Assembly: GCA_018806985.1 (NCBI GenBank)
Contig: JADANN010000218.1
Coordinates: forward strand, 434,001-498,000
DNA: 64,000 bases
From: Angiostrongylus vasorum
Taxonomy: Eukaryota; Nematoda; Chromadorea; Rhabditida; Metastrongylidae
Direction: 5' to 3'
Each line of letters starts with the position of its first letter. Within the stretch, counting starts at the first letter, position 1. The notes below the pieces were generated by a model, which was not told the DNA's origin, made no database searches, and saw only the letters and a list, made by a program, of their open reading frames with translations. Made by a program: the position numbers and the translations under genes. This document shows positions 37,886-62,940 of this stretch, piece after piece.

Positions 37886-38684
37886 AATTCAGTGATTATC
37901 CGTTTGGTGGAAGTCTTCATCAGTTTCAACGCACCGCATTGGGTTACGTGGCCTTTTCTGCAAAATCGTAAGGCAGAAACGAGAGGAGAAAAAAATGAAA
38001 AATGATGTTTTTGATTCGAAACGACCGTAGTGCCTGTCATAATTCACCACAAGCACCTCATCAATTCCCGTTCAGATGGCTGCCATATGTGTTCTGCTTC
38101 GCAATTCGCAACATTCAGTTCCGTCATCGTCCACGACATCTGTGCCATAGACTTTTTTTCTTCTGCACAGATTTTTGACGAGCGATTTGTCGCTGCGATC
38201 TTTCACGAAGGTTGCCGTGGGATGCCGCGCAGAGTCGCGCGAGATCTGCGAGTGGAAATTGAACACTGATCGATGTCAGATTGCTCGGGTTCAACGATTG
38301 CCACTTAAGTCGATGAAGTGCATAGAAGAAAAGCTCAAATATTCGAAATATATCCCCACCTCTGAAATCTGCAGCTTCTCTACAGTGGATAAACAGGCTG
38401 TGTTCTATGCAAAGATCACAGATCATGATAGCAAATGAGGCGCGACTACCTTTAATGGGACGAGTTGTCCAAGACAAGGTCGTTTGCCCTTGAGCGCGCT
38501 TATTCTCCCATTCGGTCTGTCGTAGTGGTATTTTCTACTGGTAAAGTATTACCACAGGGCGATCTCCATTATTTGACAAACTCGTTAGAAAAAAAAGTTG
38601 GCCGCTACGGTAGACAGGTGTTCATTTCTCACGTAACCGCTACATCCTTAAAGGCAGCGACAACCAACCGGTCGGGAAACCAGT

Positions 38685-51318
<12,634 letters not shown>

Positions 51319-52249
51319 AGGCACGACACACTTAACAAATCGCAGCTCATTAATCGGACTGTGTGCCGTCGCATCGATGGGCGGTGCCGAGGCCGATTTC
51401 CGCCATGCGCCGATTGGCCGCCCCAGCCAGGGGCGTGGCCTATGCACCGCCGTCGGCGGTGCGTGCTGCCCCGGCTGACGAGCGGCCGTCAGACGAAGTG
51501 ATGGCGATAGGATATCATGTTAAGAAGAAAAACGACATGGAAAGAAAGTGAAGGAAAAAAATAGGCAAAAAGTAAAGAACAGATGAGAAATGACAGAAAA
51601 AAGAACACCAATGAGATGAAGAGAATTTTTTCGTCGTGAGGTTTATGAAGTTTTTTAAGTATTTTTTTCTGGTGCGTCTGACCCAGTTAGAAAAATTTTT
51701 TCCATCAGTATAGCAATTTTTTTCCATGGATAGCTCAAAAAAAAATTTATCACAAAAATCTCGGTGAAGGCTCAGTCCTGGGGCAAAGCACTACTGTTCA
51801 GTGTTTAATCGATTCGATTTTCGTCCTTCAGATAGATCGATTTTCTATATGATCAGTTAGTACTTAGAACGACCTAATACTTCCTTTAAGTAATGGAAAC
51901 AATAAGGGAGAGAACAGTGTAGCCTTTGGTGCAATCGATTTATCAAAAGTTTCCATTAAGTCTTGGATTTGGAAGGAATCAAAAGTGGAAAAAATCCTCA
52001 CGAATTTTTCTCAGGCCAGGCAATTTTTTTTGTTTAACTTGGTTTAACTCAATATCACAAGTAGGGACATGAAACTACTGCGAGTACAACTTAACAATGC
52101 AATCGGTATTATTGTTCTTAAGAATTAATACAACTGTTACTATTATTATTTTTCATTATTTTACTATTACTGTCATTATTACTATTTTTGAGGTTACTAT
52201 AGTGATTACGATTATACGTTTACTTCTTTATTTACTACCTACTACAGTT

Positions 52250-52622
52250 TTCACGGCAGGGTACCATACGAAATCAACCACAACGACGCTGAGATATTCG
52301 CAAAACTTGGACCTCAGGCCAGATCGAACCACGATTACCCTTTGCAGAGGCTCGCGCATTACACACTGCAGTCAATAGGGTAGGTGTTAATTGTTCTTTA
52401 AATGTTTGGTAGAATTTCTCTGAAAAGCCATTTGGCCTTGAACTTTTGTGTTTTGGGAGATTTTTGATTACCAATTCGATTTCTTTGCTGGTTATGGGCC
52501 TCCGTGGTGCAGTGTGTAAGGCGCGTGGCCTGGGAAAGGGTAATCGTGGTTTCATCCGGCCGAAGGTCCAAGATTTGCGAATATCTCAGCATCGTTGTGG
52601 TTAATTTCGTACGATTATGCAA
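52250..52622. repeat. Foldback repeat D, copy with a foreign insert
   Basis: Left arm about 52256-52378 (ACGACGCTGAGATATTCGCA, ACCACGATTACCCTTTGCAG, ATTACACACTGCA). The right arm, about 52498-52620, is its inverted repeat (GTGCAGTGTGTAAGGCG, AAAGGGTAATCGTGGTTTCA, TGCGAATATCTCAGCATCGT). The right arm, read 5'-3', looks tRNA-like (GTGGTGCAGTGTGTAAGGCG then GGTTTCATCC). The loop is the L1-like segment listed separately. Confidence 0.75.
52380..52500 (-). mobile_element. Fragment resembling mammalian LINE-1 ORF2 (reverse transcriptase)
   Basis: The minus strand encodes about 40 residues, [15 protein letters not shown], then [16 protein letters not shown] and [11 protein letters not shown]. This is the start of the reverse transcriptase of mammalian L1 ORF2 (family pattern: PIT..EI...I..LP..KSPGPDGF..EFYQ.FKE.L.P.LL). 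The nucleotide level also looks close to carnivore or ruminant L1 as I remember it. The conserved Gly and Asp of PGPDGF are changed (RPNGF), so it is not active. It fills the loop of a nematode foldback repeat. Nematode LINEs such as the RTE here do not have this motif. Confidence 0.65.
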
Positions 52623-54220
52623 TTGTTGTCGCTAAGAGCATTTCCTCTCCAATTTCGTCATTGTCGTTATCACTAATATGAAATTTTGTTGTGAACTACG
52701 ATTACTTAAATTACCAGCAGTAATCTTGCATAGATCAATTTACACCAAAGAGTCCCATCTGCTCGGAAAAACTAAGATTTCACTGAGTTCTTCAAGAAAT
52801 CAGACTTCGTTTTTGAGGCTCATCTGCACAAATGCAATTTTTTAAATTTTACCAGTTTGAAATAAAACTGGAATTCCAACATTTTTTCTCATACCGGGAA
52901 AGTTTTTTTATTTTATCACTGCATAATTCAAGGGTTCCGCAGTTTTCGAGGTCTCTAGATTTATTTACATTTACGGTCTAGTTGCCTTTTTTTGTGGCAA
53001 CTTTATCTCAGGAATTAGTTGCCCAAGTTCTTGAAAAAGTAGAAGTCATAAAAGGACGTCCTCTCGAATAATTAAAGTGCTGAAAAAGCCAGGGTTTATT
53101 AACCCGAATTTTTTCAATTTTTAGAGTACTAGTTGTGCAAATCGAGGTCAGATCTAATAATGCAACGGAACCGATCTTTTTCCAGTAATCATTTCCGTTG
53201 ACAGGTCATCAGACATTGAAGTTTGCGATTTTCGTCAATACCACGTACTTCGAAGGTGTAATAACTTTACCAGGATCAACGATGTGATGTAATCAAGTTA
53301 ATTACGGTCTTCTTTTGATTTATTTCATGAGACTTTTCCCTTTTTGTTATTCGCAAAAGCCGTGTGCTCTCATTTACACACTGTAGGATTTTTCAAACCA
53401 AATAAAATGCTTTTGCTATTTTGTTAGTTTCTATCTAATTCCAAAATCTTCTCTAAATCCTGGATGTTTTGTGCGTGGTGTTCCTCAAGCAACTTCGTCG
53501 TCGCTCCAGAATATGCTCATTTCAAGCTTCCCATATTTATCACAATATTTTGAACAGACTTCGTGTCATGCGAGCGACGCTTTCGAGTATTCCTTGACAA
53601 AATCTAAAAATCAGCTTCACGAGCTGTTTACGCTTCTTTGTTTCCAAATTAGATTTCATGGACAAAAGCTACTTGAAATTGTTTTTTAGCTCGTTTTTTC
53701 TTTTAATTCACGTGTGAATGGACCAAATTCGATAAGCCAACACATATGAAACGAAAGCGAAGCGTGGAGCAAAACCTTTTTAGAATGACTCATATCGTGA
53801 TGCATTTAATTTTAGAAAAGGTTTTAGTTTTTTAAACAGATCGAGACAAAAGCCAATAATTTTTTGGAGGAACCTTCAAAAGAAAAATTGCTGTTTAAAA
53901 CATCATGATGACAAGCTTCTGATCACCAAAGCTTTCTAGAACACGGTCATCACGAAGTCGCTGACCAATTTCATCAGAGAAAATTCGCTACAGTACTCGA
54001 TGTTTGTCATTAATCAAGCCGACGACCTGAGGGGGGACCAGCTGGTTGGCTGTCTGGCTTGCTGGTTCCCTTGATTTTTAAGCCACTCAAGTCAAAGTTA
54101 ATCCGGCTTTAGTCATGGTGCTATACATGTAGTTGGTGGTTGAAAGTTGGTTATCTCGGTCTTTGGCGGCACGAACACAAAGGGACCGCCACGCCTGCCA
54201 TCCATCCAACCGCCCGCCTA

Positions 54221-54250
54221 CGCCGCCGCAGCCGCCGCCGCCGCCGCCGT
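54221..54250. repeat. (GCC)n tract
   Basis: A run of CCG/GCC triplets with one CAG interruption, inside a GC-rich 150-base stretch. Confidence 0.9.
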
Positions 54251-56046
54251 CGTGGTCCTCAGTGGCGGATGTGCGCGGAGGGCAAGCAGTGTGGACCAGC
54301 ATGACTGAGATTTTTCTTGTTCTAGCGCATACACTGACATATACACCCACACATACACACACCCATGCACACTCATCTATCAACATGTTCTATCTATATA
54401 CGCCGCTTGTCCTAACACTCTTATCTGGACACGCGCATACACCTAAATGCACATACACACATACGCACATATATACACAAGCCCAGATGATTCTGTAGAG
54501 CTGATAACGAATTATCTATGCTGGACCAGTACACCTATAATTTTGCTCTCACGCATTAAACGTCTCGCTCGAGGACCCCTTATAAGAAACGCGAAGTCCG
54601 TGGTGCTACCGTAACCCTAGCGGGATTGATTTCATGCTTTCATCATTTTATCTCAATAAGTGCTGAAGTATGCATGCAAATCAAACGAATGGCTAGAAAA
54701 AAGCGTTTTCTAGGTGCTAAGCAGAACTTGCTGGGATATGGCCTTAACCAGATTGCGATCAATTCGGCTAACGGAACAATACATGTATCTGGTCTAACGC
54801 GTTTCGTTGTTGAAAGTGACATCGAATAAACATGAATGAAGAAAATTTAAGCACATTTAGAGTAAAAAGTTTTCCCTTTTTTGACGAGCTATGTCTTGGA
54901 TAGGAACTTGTGGAACCACTATTTTAAGTCTTCTTTTTTTTTAAATTTTAACGTTTTTAGCAATCTGGATTCTACTTGTACTTATTACTGGAGTTCTGTG
55001 TCTAATTAGTTAGTGGAGGATTTTTGGTGTATAAAGAAACAATGTTGAAAAAACTAACGAGCCCAGTGAAAATAAACCATTAAATCGATTTACAATAATA
55101 GCGAAAGCGTTCTGTATGTAAAATCTTCTACGGTTACGGTACACCGGAACTCTTCTTAAATTGGGGTTATGTCTTTTTTCTGATTAAATGTAAATCCACT
55201 CTGAACTTGGTCGAATTGAATTATATCACCATGAAAAAGCAAAGTAACCCAGTTTTAAAGTTACGGTAGGAATCGCAAATGGGTGGTAATGCTTTGGGAA
55301 CTGAGCTGAGATAGGGGGTGTCGGTTTATAGGCGTGCATGGATGTATGAGTGAAGGCGTGTATGTACGTTTATCAACAAGCTGTATAGGTGCATGCATGC
55401 GTGTGTATTTGCCTGCCAGATATACTCTAAAATTTCTAGACTACATGAGCATCATAGAAAGTATAAGCAGTGTGTTCTTTTTTTTCAACACACTTTGTTC
55501 ACTATAGGATTACCACGATGGAAACTTCTCCGATGGTAACTCAAAAACCAAAGTCAAAGCACACTAAATTGAGATTCGTGGAAGTTGTCTTTAAAATATC
55601 TGAAAAGCTCTTTCTAGCCAAATAAAATTTACAGTTTAAAAATCAATAAGAGGAGAAAAAGACTCCGAAAACGAATTTGAGCCGGAAAAAACCAGTTGCG
55701 GTATTCTATTCAAAAACCGTTACACCACCACCTCAATCATGCACCTCGCCATTTACCATCAAGACTATAGGATACTTCTCAAACGGGAAAAAACGCTCAC
55801 GGGTGGAATTCATAACTATTACGGTAGCACTGCCAAGTGTTAACATTTCAAAACCACGTATGAAAACTGTAGTTGCTAGTCTAGAAAACGTATATATACA
55901 TTTTTTAAAATGCTTCAAGACTATACACTAGCGGTCTGGAGTTTTACAAATAGCTCGCCAACATTATGGATACTAAGAGGCTTTTTTCAGAAAATTTTTT
56001 GCCTTCTTTTTGGTGACTTCCATTTTTAAAAATTAAACACCTAGTA

Positions 56047-56338
56047 AACAATTCCTCTCAACGGTTTACTTCCTCATCGTGGGTGTCGAGCTGCCATGAG
56101 CACCGAGGAGATTCGACATAGGGTCTCCCAAGCTGAGAAGGGGTTCAGCATTTCCATCAGGAAGCCCAGCTAAGAGTGAGCCAATACCAGGATCCACTGG
56201 TGCGAAACTAGTCGCAGCCACGCTGACCTCGGGCCTCCTGGGAACCACAACGGTTAGCCCAGCAAAACTCCGAAAAAAAACGAAAATCATTCCGGCGCCC
56301 GCACAACCTTTGATGAAGGGCCATCCAAGTATTCAAGT
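56047..56338 (+). repeat. Dispersed repeat family C, internally deleted
   Basis: CCTCATCGTGGGTGTCGAGC, CAGGAAGCCCAGCTAAGAGT and ACGCTGACCTCGGGCCTCCT are in family order, but the middle (the GTTGCATGGTGGCAAAT block) is missing. It ends near CCATCCAAGTATTCAAG. Confidence 0.65.
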
Positions 56339-57421
56339 AAGTAAACAATTAAACAAATCAGTCTTACAAGAAGATTATCGACGTTTATTTTGAGTCGGAC
56401 AAGTGGAATTAGTGTTCGTTTCACGTACAACATTTATTGAATTGAACCATAAAATTTGCTTTAAAATGTTGGTAATGTATTTGCTGCAAACACAAGTGAA
56501 TTTAATTCCGAAAATATCACAAATATATTGAATATGTTGGAACTTTTGTGAGCTCTTCCATGTCGGATGGAATGGAACTGTTATTTCACACAGAAAATCG
56601 ATATCATCTGAAAAAGCTAAACTAAAGCAAAACCAGACATAAGAGTGATATTGTGTGATTTAAGCTCGGTTAAGCTAAGATTCTTCAGAATTGTTGATAA
56701 AATCACTGAAGAGAATCAACGAAACGCAGCACAGCATAAGACGTTTGTATTTTTGTACAGAATAGCTGACTATCTGGATTGATCCTTTTTTTGTTCACTG
56801 TAGTATTTTCTGGATCCTATGTAACCCAGAACTTCACGAAAGTCATCTTAGTCACGAGAATACAATTACCTTTTGTGAAGAATTGAAATGACCGTAAACT
56901 AATAAGGTCACTATGTACGAAAAAAGTTATCTTCTCTGATCGAATTTTCCTGCCTGCATTTAAACGTTATGAAGATTTCTGAAGTCTTTTTCCGACTTTT
57001 CTAAAGCTCCACTTTTCCAGAAATACTGAGAAATAAGAAAATGTTTTAGTCACGACAAAAGCTTATCTAAGAAAATACTGATTACTTATGCCAGGTTGGT
57101 GTCGCTTGGATAGGCCAGTATCAAACTAGGACGGTTTCATTGTGAACACCTCCTTTATTAGTTTTCTTTTTCTAAAGCACAGAGTGTCTGCTATCAAGAA
57201 AAAAAGGTAAAAAAGTACAGTGGTCATCGCTTTTCAGTGAATTCATGAAGTCAGAACCATCTACGAAGCGACCTAGAATGAGCACAGACAGGAGGAAAAA
57301 TTGTTGCTGATGAACGAAGTCGTCGAAACGCTTGACGATGAAATGAGTTATGGGAAGAAATGGCAAAGTAATAATAACAACCATTACAATAATATACACG
57401 TAGTCGGTAGCGCAACAAGAT

Positions 57422-57499
57422 AGTGTGTAAAATTTTTTACTTATTCCAAGACTCTTCTTTAGTGTGTAAAATTTTTTACTTATTCCAAGACTTTTCTTT
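57422..57499. repeat. 39 bp x 2 tandem duplication
   Basis: AGTGTGTAAAATTTTTTACT...CCAAGACTCTTCTTT is repeated directly with one or two changes. The near identity suggests a recent event. Confidence 0.9.
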
Positions 57500-57558
57500 C
57501 TTTTCTGTCATTTTTTTCCAGCCACAGGAATACGACTGACAAATAAGCGAACAAATTA

Positions 57559-58851
57559 TTAGGTGGTTCAGAAATAAATGAACCTTTTAAAATATTTACT
57601 CTTCTAAGCCATTTTTATGAGCAAAATATTCCTTATATCTTGCAATGTCATGTATCATTAGAAAGCTGATTTTATGTTTTTTCTAAGCAATATTTTATAT
57701 TTTCTCGAAAATTAATTTTTTTGCCAATTTTGAGTTCCGCTATTTTAGACGTGAGAAACGGATTTTCGTTAAATTTCCTTTAATGAGTTCAAACTCGGTC
57801 GTGGTGCTGCAGAGACGGCTCGAAACATTTATAAAGTTTGGGGGTTAAAGTAGTGTTGGTGAATCAAAGATACGAACATAGTTCCGGAAATCTCGACCTA
57901 GTGAATTCGACCTCGAAGATAGGGAAGGCCGCGTACGTCCCAATGAACTCGACGACGACGAATTGGAGCCACTAGTGGAAGCAAACACGTGAACAACTAT
58001 TGTAGAGGTTGCAGAACAGCTTAGAGTAACCACAGAAACAATTTCCACTGACTTGAATCGCACAGGAAGGACAAAAAACTCTGCAACTAGGTGCGGGGCG
58101 AGTTAAACGATAATAAAAAAAATTGCCGTTTTGAAGCGTAGTTCGCTCTTATTCTGAGCAACAGAAACGACCCTTTTCTTATCCAGTTGTGACGGTGCGA
58201 TGAGAAATGGATTCTATACGACAAGCGGCGACTTCCGGCTCAATAGTAAGATTGCTATCTGGCTCCACGGCACTTCCTAAAAGCCGAACTTGCACCGAGA
58301 AAAAGGTTATGATAACTATCTGGTAGTTTCAAGCCGAACTGGTTCACCACAGTGTTTCGAATCCTGGCGAAACGATTACTGCAGAAAAATGTTGCCAACA
58401 AATTAACGAAGTGCACCGTAAACTGCAATAACAACGACCGGCATTAGTCAACAGAAAAGGACCAATCCTTCTCTACGACAACCCTCGGCCTCACGTTGCG
58501 GAACCAGCGTTGCAGAAGTTGAATGAGTTGGGCTACGAAACTTTGCCTCATACGCGATATTCACAGACCTCTCGCCTACCGACTATTACTTTTTCAAGAG
58601 CCTTAATAACTTCCCTCGCGAGAAATGCTTCACCAACGACAATGAAGGAAAAAAATGCCTTCAACAACTTCACCGCTTCCGGAACTCCGGATTTTTTATG
58701 GATCTAAAATAAAACATAAAACTAGTTTTTTATTGGTAAAAAGTGTAGATTCAAACGATTTTATATTGGTCACTAAAAATTTGTTTGAAGCAAGTTATAG
58801 CATTTTAAATAATAAAGTTAAAACGCTCATTTTTATTTCTGAACAACCTAG
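57559..58851 (+). mobile_element. Decayed mariner transposon (Hsmar1/bandit-like)
   Basis: Inverted ends TTAGGTGGTTCAGAAATAAA (left) and, on the minus strand, CTAGGTTGTTCAGAAATAAA (right), each bordered by TA. The 1293-base length is normal for mariner. Transposase pieces in order: EFKLGRGAAETARNI, FDLEDREGRVRPNELDDDEL, VAEQL.VTT.TIS, CDEKWILYDKRRLPAQ, KGPILLYDN.RPHVAE, LQKLNELGYETLPH, LSPTDYYFFKSLNNF and KNAFNNF. Stops and frameshifts break it throughout, so it is inactive. A closely Hsmar1-like mariner (bandit) is known from the hookworm Ancylostoma, from memory. Confidence 0.88.
57780..58710 (+). pseudogene. Mariner transposase pseudogene
   Basis: Coding remnants of the element above. The CDEKW (first catalytic Asp) and YDN (second catalytic Asp) motifs can be read; the third acidic position lies in the LSPTDYYFF motif. 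There are several in-frame stops in the first third and a frameshift just after ETLPH. Confidence 0.85.
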
Positions 58852-59700
58852 TAGTATCCGAACAACGTGACTAGGATGCTATTTTGGCGCCCCTTTTCCA
58901 TTAAGCCTCATCTAAGAAACTTTTCGTAAAACTGAACGACAAAAAACTAAAAGACTCATTAGCGCTCTGCAACTTTCTTCCGTCATATCTAAGCTAAATG
59001 CACAGTAATCAAAATACTTTTGCAGCACCGGGGCATCGGCCTTTCAGGGGGCGCTGTATATTTTTACGACGAAATTTCATAACGACAAATATTTTACCCA
59101 GAATTCATGGTTTACTAATTCCAAACATCAAATATGTTCACAAAAAAATGAAAAGAGCTCAAAAAATACTGGAAGATTCGTTAAATGAAATGATTCTTGG
59201 AAGCTTTCTAGTGAAGTTAGCAAAGATATCGGTAAGAACCTTAATCAAAGATGACTCAAGAAAAGGTTTTTAAAGAAGAGAAAATTAGGAAAGATAATCA
59301 AGGATTACCCTAAGGTGCCCAAGGATCGATGGTTATGAAGGCCGTTTAGTTTTCGCTAGAAAAGGTTGATCCAAAACTTGTACCATCCTATCCTTCTCTT
59401 TGTTTACCACTCTATCTCCTCAATCTCCCTTTCACACTTCTCACATCTTCTTCTGCTTTCCTACTTTTTCCATATATTATCGATTTGGGTTGTAGAATTT
59501 TGAATATTACTGTAACAGAAAGTCCTTATGAGAGAGTTAAGATGCAGTTTCTAAGACTTGGAAGGGACCTCCACTCGCCTCTAAAAAAATAACACAAGTT
59601 AAAATCACAAAAAATGGAGAAAAGCCGGACGCTCCAAAATTGTGGGAGCTGCCATCACATTTTCATTATTACTTTTTGATTTGGATATTTATTTATTTAC
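58852..59700. other. Spacer between mariner and RTE; nothing seen
   Basis: AT-rich with no recognised repeat or gene. A 91-codon frame at 58998-59273 has no domain or start context that I can support. Confidence 0.45.
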
Positions 59701-62700
59701 CACGGATCTCCCTCATATGAGGGATCTCGAGCCGGTTCGTGGCGAGGCTACGTGGCGCGTCCCCAGGTGGCGGATAGAGGGTTAATCGCGGAGCAAAAGC
59801 GACCTTCGCTTCCCTGAGACGCAGGTCAGGTGGATCCAGGGGATGGACTCCTTGTTTCTGCTGCGCCGATTTGGCACATACTTTCTGCATTTACGAGGCG
59901 TATTCATGCACGCGTGTGTGGGTGCGTTCTGGTTTGTGCAGATTGTATTCTATGAGTCAATTCGGCCAAAAGCCTGCAATCAAGTGACAGGGAAGTATAT
60001 GGGAGGCGGTTAAGAGTCGCCTCCAACAAATAAGCTCATGTCCACTCTGGGAAAGCCTGGCAAGCTACCCGTGAGTATACCCAGCCCCCCACGTCCAGAG
60101 CCCAGCAAGCTACATGTGGGTATCAAAAATGCTAAACAGAGTAAAAAAAAACGGGCTTCATTCCCCCTGACATCGAAAGAGCCCCCAATTTCGCAGCGTT
60201 GGATAGGACGAGTACAGAGAGGCTGCTAAAACCTCAGGGCCAGTGGAAGCTGCCTGGATTTCAAAGAACTATGGAGACGATCTGTACCTACAATGCACGT
60301 ACACTTGCATCCGAGTCCTCGATAGAAGACTTGCTCATGCAAGCAAGAAGGACGACGTCATCGGCCTTGCCGAGACGAGAAGACGCCAGCCTTCCAATGC
60401 CGTCTATGAGACCGGAGAAGAACTGTTCCTCGGAACATGCGACAATAGAGGAGTTGGCGGCGTCGGCATTCTCGTCAACATGAGTCTGTCCATGGACATC
60501 GATTCATTCTAACAACTTACAACCCGAATCGGACGTTTACGATTAAAAAGATGTGGATTAGTTCCGGCTTTGACAATCTTCGTCGTTTACGCGCCAACAT
60601 CAAACTATGACGAAGAAGAAGTCGAAGAATTCTATATGGACTTGGAGAAGTCATACAGAGAAGACCACACATTCTTCAAGGTCATCATTGGAGATTTCAA
60701 CGCCAAGATTGGACCAAGAAGAACGTCTGAAGAACGTCACATTGGGACCCATGGATTAGAATGGAACGAACAGGGGTGAGCGGCTCTCTGAGTTTATCAT
60801 GACGACCAAGACCATCCATGGTAACTCACAATTTCGAAAGCCCCACCTTCACGGCTGGACGTGGGAGTCTCCCGGTGGAGAGTACCATAAAGAAATAGAC
60901 CACATCATAGTAAAGAGAAGGTTTTGCCTGACCGATGTCGCTGTTGTCCCAAAATTCTACACGGGAGCAGACCACCGTCTCCTTCGTGCAAGATTCTATT
61001 TCTCGCGCAAAGGAGGAAAAAGCCGCTAAATTCAAAAACCGAAGTCTCAGAACCACCGCAAACTGGGATTCATTCAATTCACTAGTCGGCTGTTGGGAGG
61101 ATGCCGTTGTCGATAACATCGACGAAGAATACGATCGGCTCATTCAAAATCTTCACGTTAGCGCTAAGAAAGCTGAGAGTCTGAAAGTCACCAAGAGACG
61201 TTTGTCTCTAGAAACACTCGAGCTAATACGCCAGCGTGGAATTGCACGAGCTGCAGGCAACCGCGAACTAACGTCCGAACTTGCAAAACAGTGCAGAGAG
61301 GCGATAAAGGAAGATCTTAAAGAGAGAAGAGCAGCAGTAATGGTCGAAGCTGCAGAGGCTGGGTGGATATGTTGTACCGCCGGTTCTCGCTTCCGGAATC
61401 CGACATGCCATTTCGTCGGTGAAAAATCGAACAATACCAGGTCCAGACAGGATAAGACCAGAACACCTGAAGAGCCTTCCGTCAATCCTCGTAAGCACAA
61501 TTGCTCGGCTCTTCACACGTTACCTGTCCGAATGCAAGGTCCCTACCCAGTGGAAGACCAGCAAGACCGTGTTATTGTTCAAGAAGGGTGACCTACAGGA
61601 TGTCGGCAACTATCGTCCAATCTGCTTACTGTCTGTCGTCTGCAAACTTTTCACTCGAGTCATCCTAAACAGGATTGACAGAACACTGCGCGAAGTACAG
61701 CCATGTGAGCAAACAGGGTTTCGAAAAGGATTTAGTACGAAGGACCACATCCACACGGTAACAAAGCTCATTGAAGTATCGCGAGAGTACAAAAGATCGC
61801 TCTGTCTCACCTTCATCGATTTACAAAAGGCTTTTTAATTCAGTCGAGATAGATGCAGTCTTGGAAGCCCTGGATAGTCAAGGAGTTTCTACTCAGTACA
61901 TAAAGATTCTTCCTGAGCTATACAAAAATTTCACAACCAAGGTATCACCATTCTACGACGATATCATCATTGACCAAAGGAGGAGTTAGGCAAGGCGATC
62001 CCATCTCGCCAAAATTATTTACCGCCACCCTCCAGAACGTCATGCGAACATTGGAATGGGATAATATGGGAGTGAAAATCGATGGTCGGCAGTTACACCA
62101 TCTTCGCTTTGCTGATGACATCGTCCTTATAACAACAAACATTAGCCAAGTGGAACGAATGCTTGCTCACTTTGATAGAGCCTGTGGAAAGATTGGTCTT
62201 CGAGTAAATCTCACAAAAACGATGTTCATGAAGAACGGATTGGTTTCGCACGCCCCATTCATGCTCAACGGAAAGAATGTCTCCAAATGCTCCAGTTATA
62301 TCTATCTAGGTCGAGAAATCATCATGATGAACGACCTAGCTCCAGAGCTGAGCAGAAGGAAACGAGCGGCTTAGGGGTGCTTTCAAGAGCATCGAGGATG
62401 TAGTGAAGAGAGCAAGGAACACCCGACTCCGTGCCCACCTTTTCGACTCAACGATACTTCCTGCCCTAACGTATGCGTCAGAAACTTGGTCGCTGCGTAA
62501 GCAGAATGAAAGGTCACTTAGCGTTATCGAGCGCGCAGTCGAAAGGGCGATGCTAGGAGCATTCGTTCCACACAACTAAGGGAAGGGATCGGAAGCTCCG
62601 ATCTGCGTCGACGATCAAAAAATCGAAGATGCCGTTTAGTACGCCAAATCATCGAAGATAAAATGGGCCGGACACGTAATGGGTATGGATGACAACCGAT

Positions 62701-62940
62701 GGACAACAGCCGTTAGTGACTGGATTCCTCGGCATGTCAAACGTACTGCAGGAAGACCACCTACCCGATGGTTAGAGTTCTTCACGAAGAGCCTAGAAGA
62801 AAGATATGATGCTCGACGAGTCCCTAGAGCGAGCAGAACCCACTGTTCTACTCTTACACGCGACAGGGAAAAAATGGAAGACTTACTAGCGCCCGCTCGA
62901 GTCACTCGACGATCAACGGGACTACAGGTGATACAGGTGA
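59701..62940 (+). mobile_element. RTE-clade non-LTR retrotransposon, nearly full length, inactive
   Basis: It opens with CACGGATCTCCCTCATATGA, the same 5' boundary as the copy at 1-741. A ~570-base leader precedes the endonuclease-reverse transcriptase frame. It ends with a stop inside GGACTACAGGTGATACAGGT, whose short tandem tail (ACAGGTGAT twice) is typical of RTE 3' ends. Length 3.24 kb agrees with the clade. It resembles the dingo elements described in hookworm, from memory. Confidence 0.88.
60270..62932 (+). pseudogene. RTE endonuclease-reverse transcriptase pseudogene
   Basis: Endonuclease domain: [39 protein letters not shown] and GADHRLL (SDHR-type end). Reverse transcriptase: IPGPDRIRPEHLK, GNYRPICLLSVVCKLF, FRKGFSTKDHI, FIDLQKAF, GVRQGDPISPKLF and the catalytic FADDIVLI box near 62110. 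C-terminal part: KWAGHVMGMDDNRW, GRPPTRW and DDQRDYR-stop. Lesions: a short deletion near 60345, a stop at 60510, frameshifts near 60770 and 61020, a loss of roughly 80 residues near 61360, a frameshift near 61835, and more after 62365. It cannot make a full protein. Confidence 0.9.

Larger units (their letters stand above)
22700..38684. other. 16 kb convergent gap between lig-4 and lin-39; no gene supported
   Basis: No open frame here has a recognisable domain or good splice context. It holds foldback D copies (24232-24921, 26032-26088), short tandem repeats (26711-26782), a GA tract (36051-36084), SINE A copy 7 (37055-37337), a family C fragment (37722-37885), several ATCGAT and Hox-type sites, and otherwise AT-rich unique sequence. 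The 3' UTRs of both flanking genes must begin here. I did not see other genes of the C. elegans lig-4/lin-39 neighbourhood. Confidence 0.55.
51319..57558. other. Upstream region of lin-39; no gene supported
   Basis: 51320-51500 is GC-rich with CCACGCCCC on the minus strand and may be the promoter or 5' UTR. Beyond it are an AT-rich ATT-type stretch (about 52130-52230), a foldback D copy with an L1-like insert, a GCC tract, imperfect CA repeats (about 54330-54480), a family C fragment and a 39 bp tandem pair. Open frames are short and without recognisable domains. I looked for a neighbouring labial-type Hox homeodomain (ceh-13) and did not find one. Confidence 0.5.

Noticed and set aside
51319..57558. 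Search for a neighbouring labial-type Hox gene (ceh-13)
   Set aside because: No WFQNRR or hexapeptide-like coding sequence was seen on either strand.
59811..59833. TCCCTGAGACGCAGGTCAGG, which resembles the lin-4/miR-125 mature sequence at its 5' end
   Set aside because: It lies in the RTE leader, the match stops after ten bases, the other RTE copy carries the same region, and no hairpin surrounds it.
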